The notes beneath the pieces are model-generated. The model ran no database searches, had not been told where the DNA came from, and worked only from the letters and a program-made list of their open reading frames with translations. From Methylococcaceae bacterium UBA6146 (GTDB lineage: Bacteria; Pseudomonadota; Gammaproteobacteria; Methylococcales; Methylomonadaceae): DNA of 64,000 nt. Both the position numbers and the translations under genes were made by a program. Location: the NCBI GenBank assembly GCA_002422395.1, contig DIUY01000006.1, forward strand, positions 62,001 through 126,000, in the 5' to 3' direction. Shown one piece after another: positions 63,705-64,000 of the stretch. The first letter of the stretch is position 1; each line of letters starts with the position of its first letter.

Positions 63705-64000
63705 CTAAACGGACAGCCCCGCGCACTCCTTCAATGAAGCCGACATATTAACACCATAACACTGCTGGCGGCGGATAAGATCAAGCGCCCAACGCTGATG
63801 GGTCGCGACCTCACACATCGCATTGTGCATTTTAAAAACCGCAGGCGCCTCTTGTGCGGTCAAGCTCAACGCCATTTGATAATCCTCCTCGTCAATGGCA
63901 TAAGCCGCCTCGATTAGCGGTATTTGCGTGGGATGGATAGCGGTTTTACCTGTCAGGCCGTAAGCCAAATCTTGCCGGATCTCTTTTTGTAGGGTCCCGG
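63705..64000 (-). CDS. HpcH/HpaI aldolase/citrate-lyase-like protein of ter clusters (C-terminal part)
   Basis: The C-terminal ~98 residues of a CitE-like protein cut by the window end. LTGKTAIHPTQIPLIEAAY is the signature of the HpcH/HpaI-CitE family. Such enzymes accompany TerD-type genes in the ter biosynthetic module and may help make a nucleotide-like metabolite, as proposed for these clusters. The active-site Asp and Glu lie beyond the window. Start not seen. Confidence 0.85.
   Translation of the reverse strand, partial: GTLQKEIRQDLAYGLTGKTAIHPTQIPLIEAAYAIDEEDYQMALSLTAQEAPAVFKMHNAMCEVATHQRWALDLIRRQQCYGVNMSASLKECAGLSV

Overview
The window reads as ordinary chromosome from a gammaproteobacterium. 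Several gene orders are hallmarks of that class: dusB-fis, ygfB-pepP-ubiH facing zapA-6S RNA, and a Pseudomonas-type block gyrA-serC-pheA-hisC-(tyrA-aroA fusion)-cmk-rpsA-ihfB. The ubiG-mupP-yciK trio is also Pseudomonas-like. The presence of a ba3-type oxidase, c-type cytochromes, a ubiquinone pathway and NtrYX fits an aerobic respirer. A methanotroph of the Methylococcales is plausible from the overall style, but no methane or methanol oxidation gene lies here, so that is only inference. No tRNA, rRNA, prophage, CRISPR array or intact insertion sequence was seen.

Region by region. 1-5.2 kb (minus strand): the end-truncated nagZ, an EAL-CBS-GGDEF signalling protein, sufT, a YciK-type reductase, mupP/gph and ubiG. 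5.4-12.6 kb (plus strand): aroQ-accB-accC-prmA, a zinc-ribbon membrane protein, rlmI, a small two-gene cassette with a metal-binding domain, then dusB-fis. 12.6-15 kb: argS and a SPOR protein. 15.2-20.1 kb: a ba3-type cytochrome oxidase operon with its tiny subunit, a c4-like dihaem cytochrome, a cupin, and a four-helix membrane protein with one haem c site. 20.1-21.4 kb: an orphan hypE lying between a 95-bp MITE-like element with perfect 8-bp target duplications and a REP-like palindrome. 21.4-25.4 kb: ubiH, pepP, ygfB, zapA and 6S RNA. 25.4-31.2 kb: a P-type cation ATPase, a Tat-exported multicopper oxidase and mutM.

31.2-41.4 kb is a patchwork: a large Hsp70-like protein with a 44-residue membrane protein behind it, tusC-tusD, a fatty-acid-hydroxylase-type membrane enzyme, a HerA-type ATPase, and the feoABC ferrous iron operon with a Fur box. 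41.7-52.7 kb holds ihfB, rpsA, cmk, the tyrA-aroA fusion, hisC, pheA, serC and gyrA: aromatic and serine biosynthesis mixed with DNA and translation functions. 53-57.6 kb holds small conserved proteins, a low-molecular-weight phosphatase, lysC and rplM-rpsI. 57.6-61.8 kb is an NtrY/NtrX-type two-component system whose regulator lacks the hallmarks of a working sigma-54 activator. 62-64 kb is the edge of a ter (tellurium/stress) cluster: TerB-like, TerA-like and a citrate-lyase-like protein cut by the window end.

The most notable non-routine items are the MITE with its target duplication beside hypE, the degenerate NtrX ATPase, the 10.5-11.2 kb metal-site/membrane-protein cassette, the unnamed membrane cytochrome at 19.2 kb with palindrome-rich upstream DNA, the Hsp70 with its microprotein, and TusCD without TusB or TusE. 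I saw no clear evidence of a wholly new system; these are leads.
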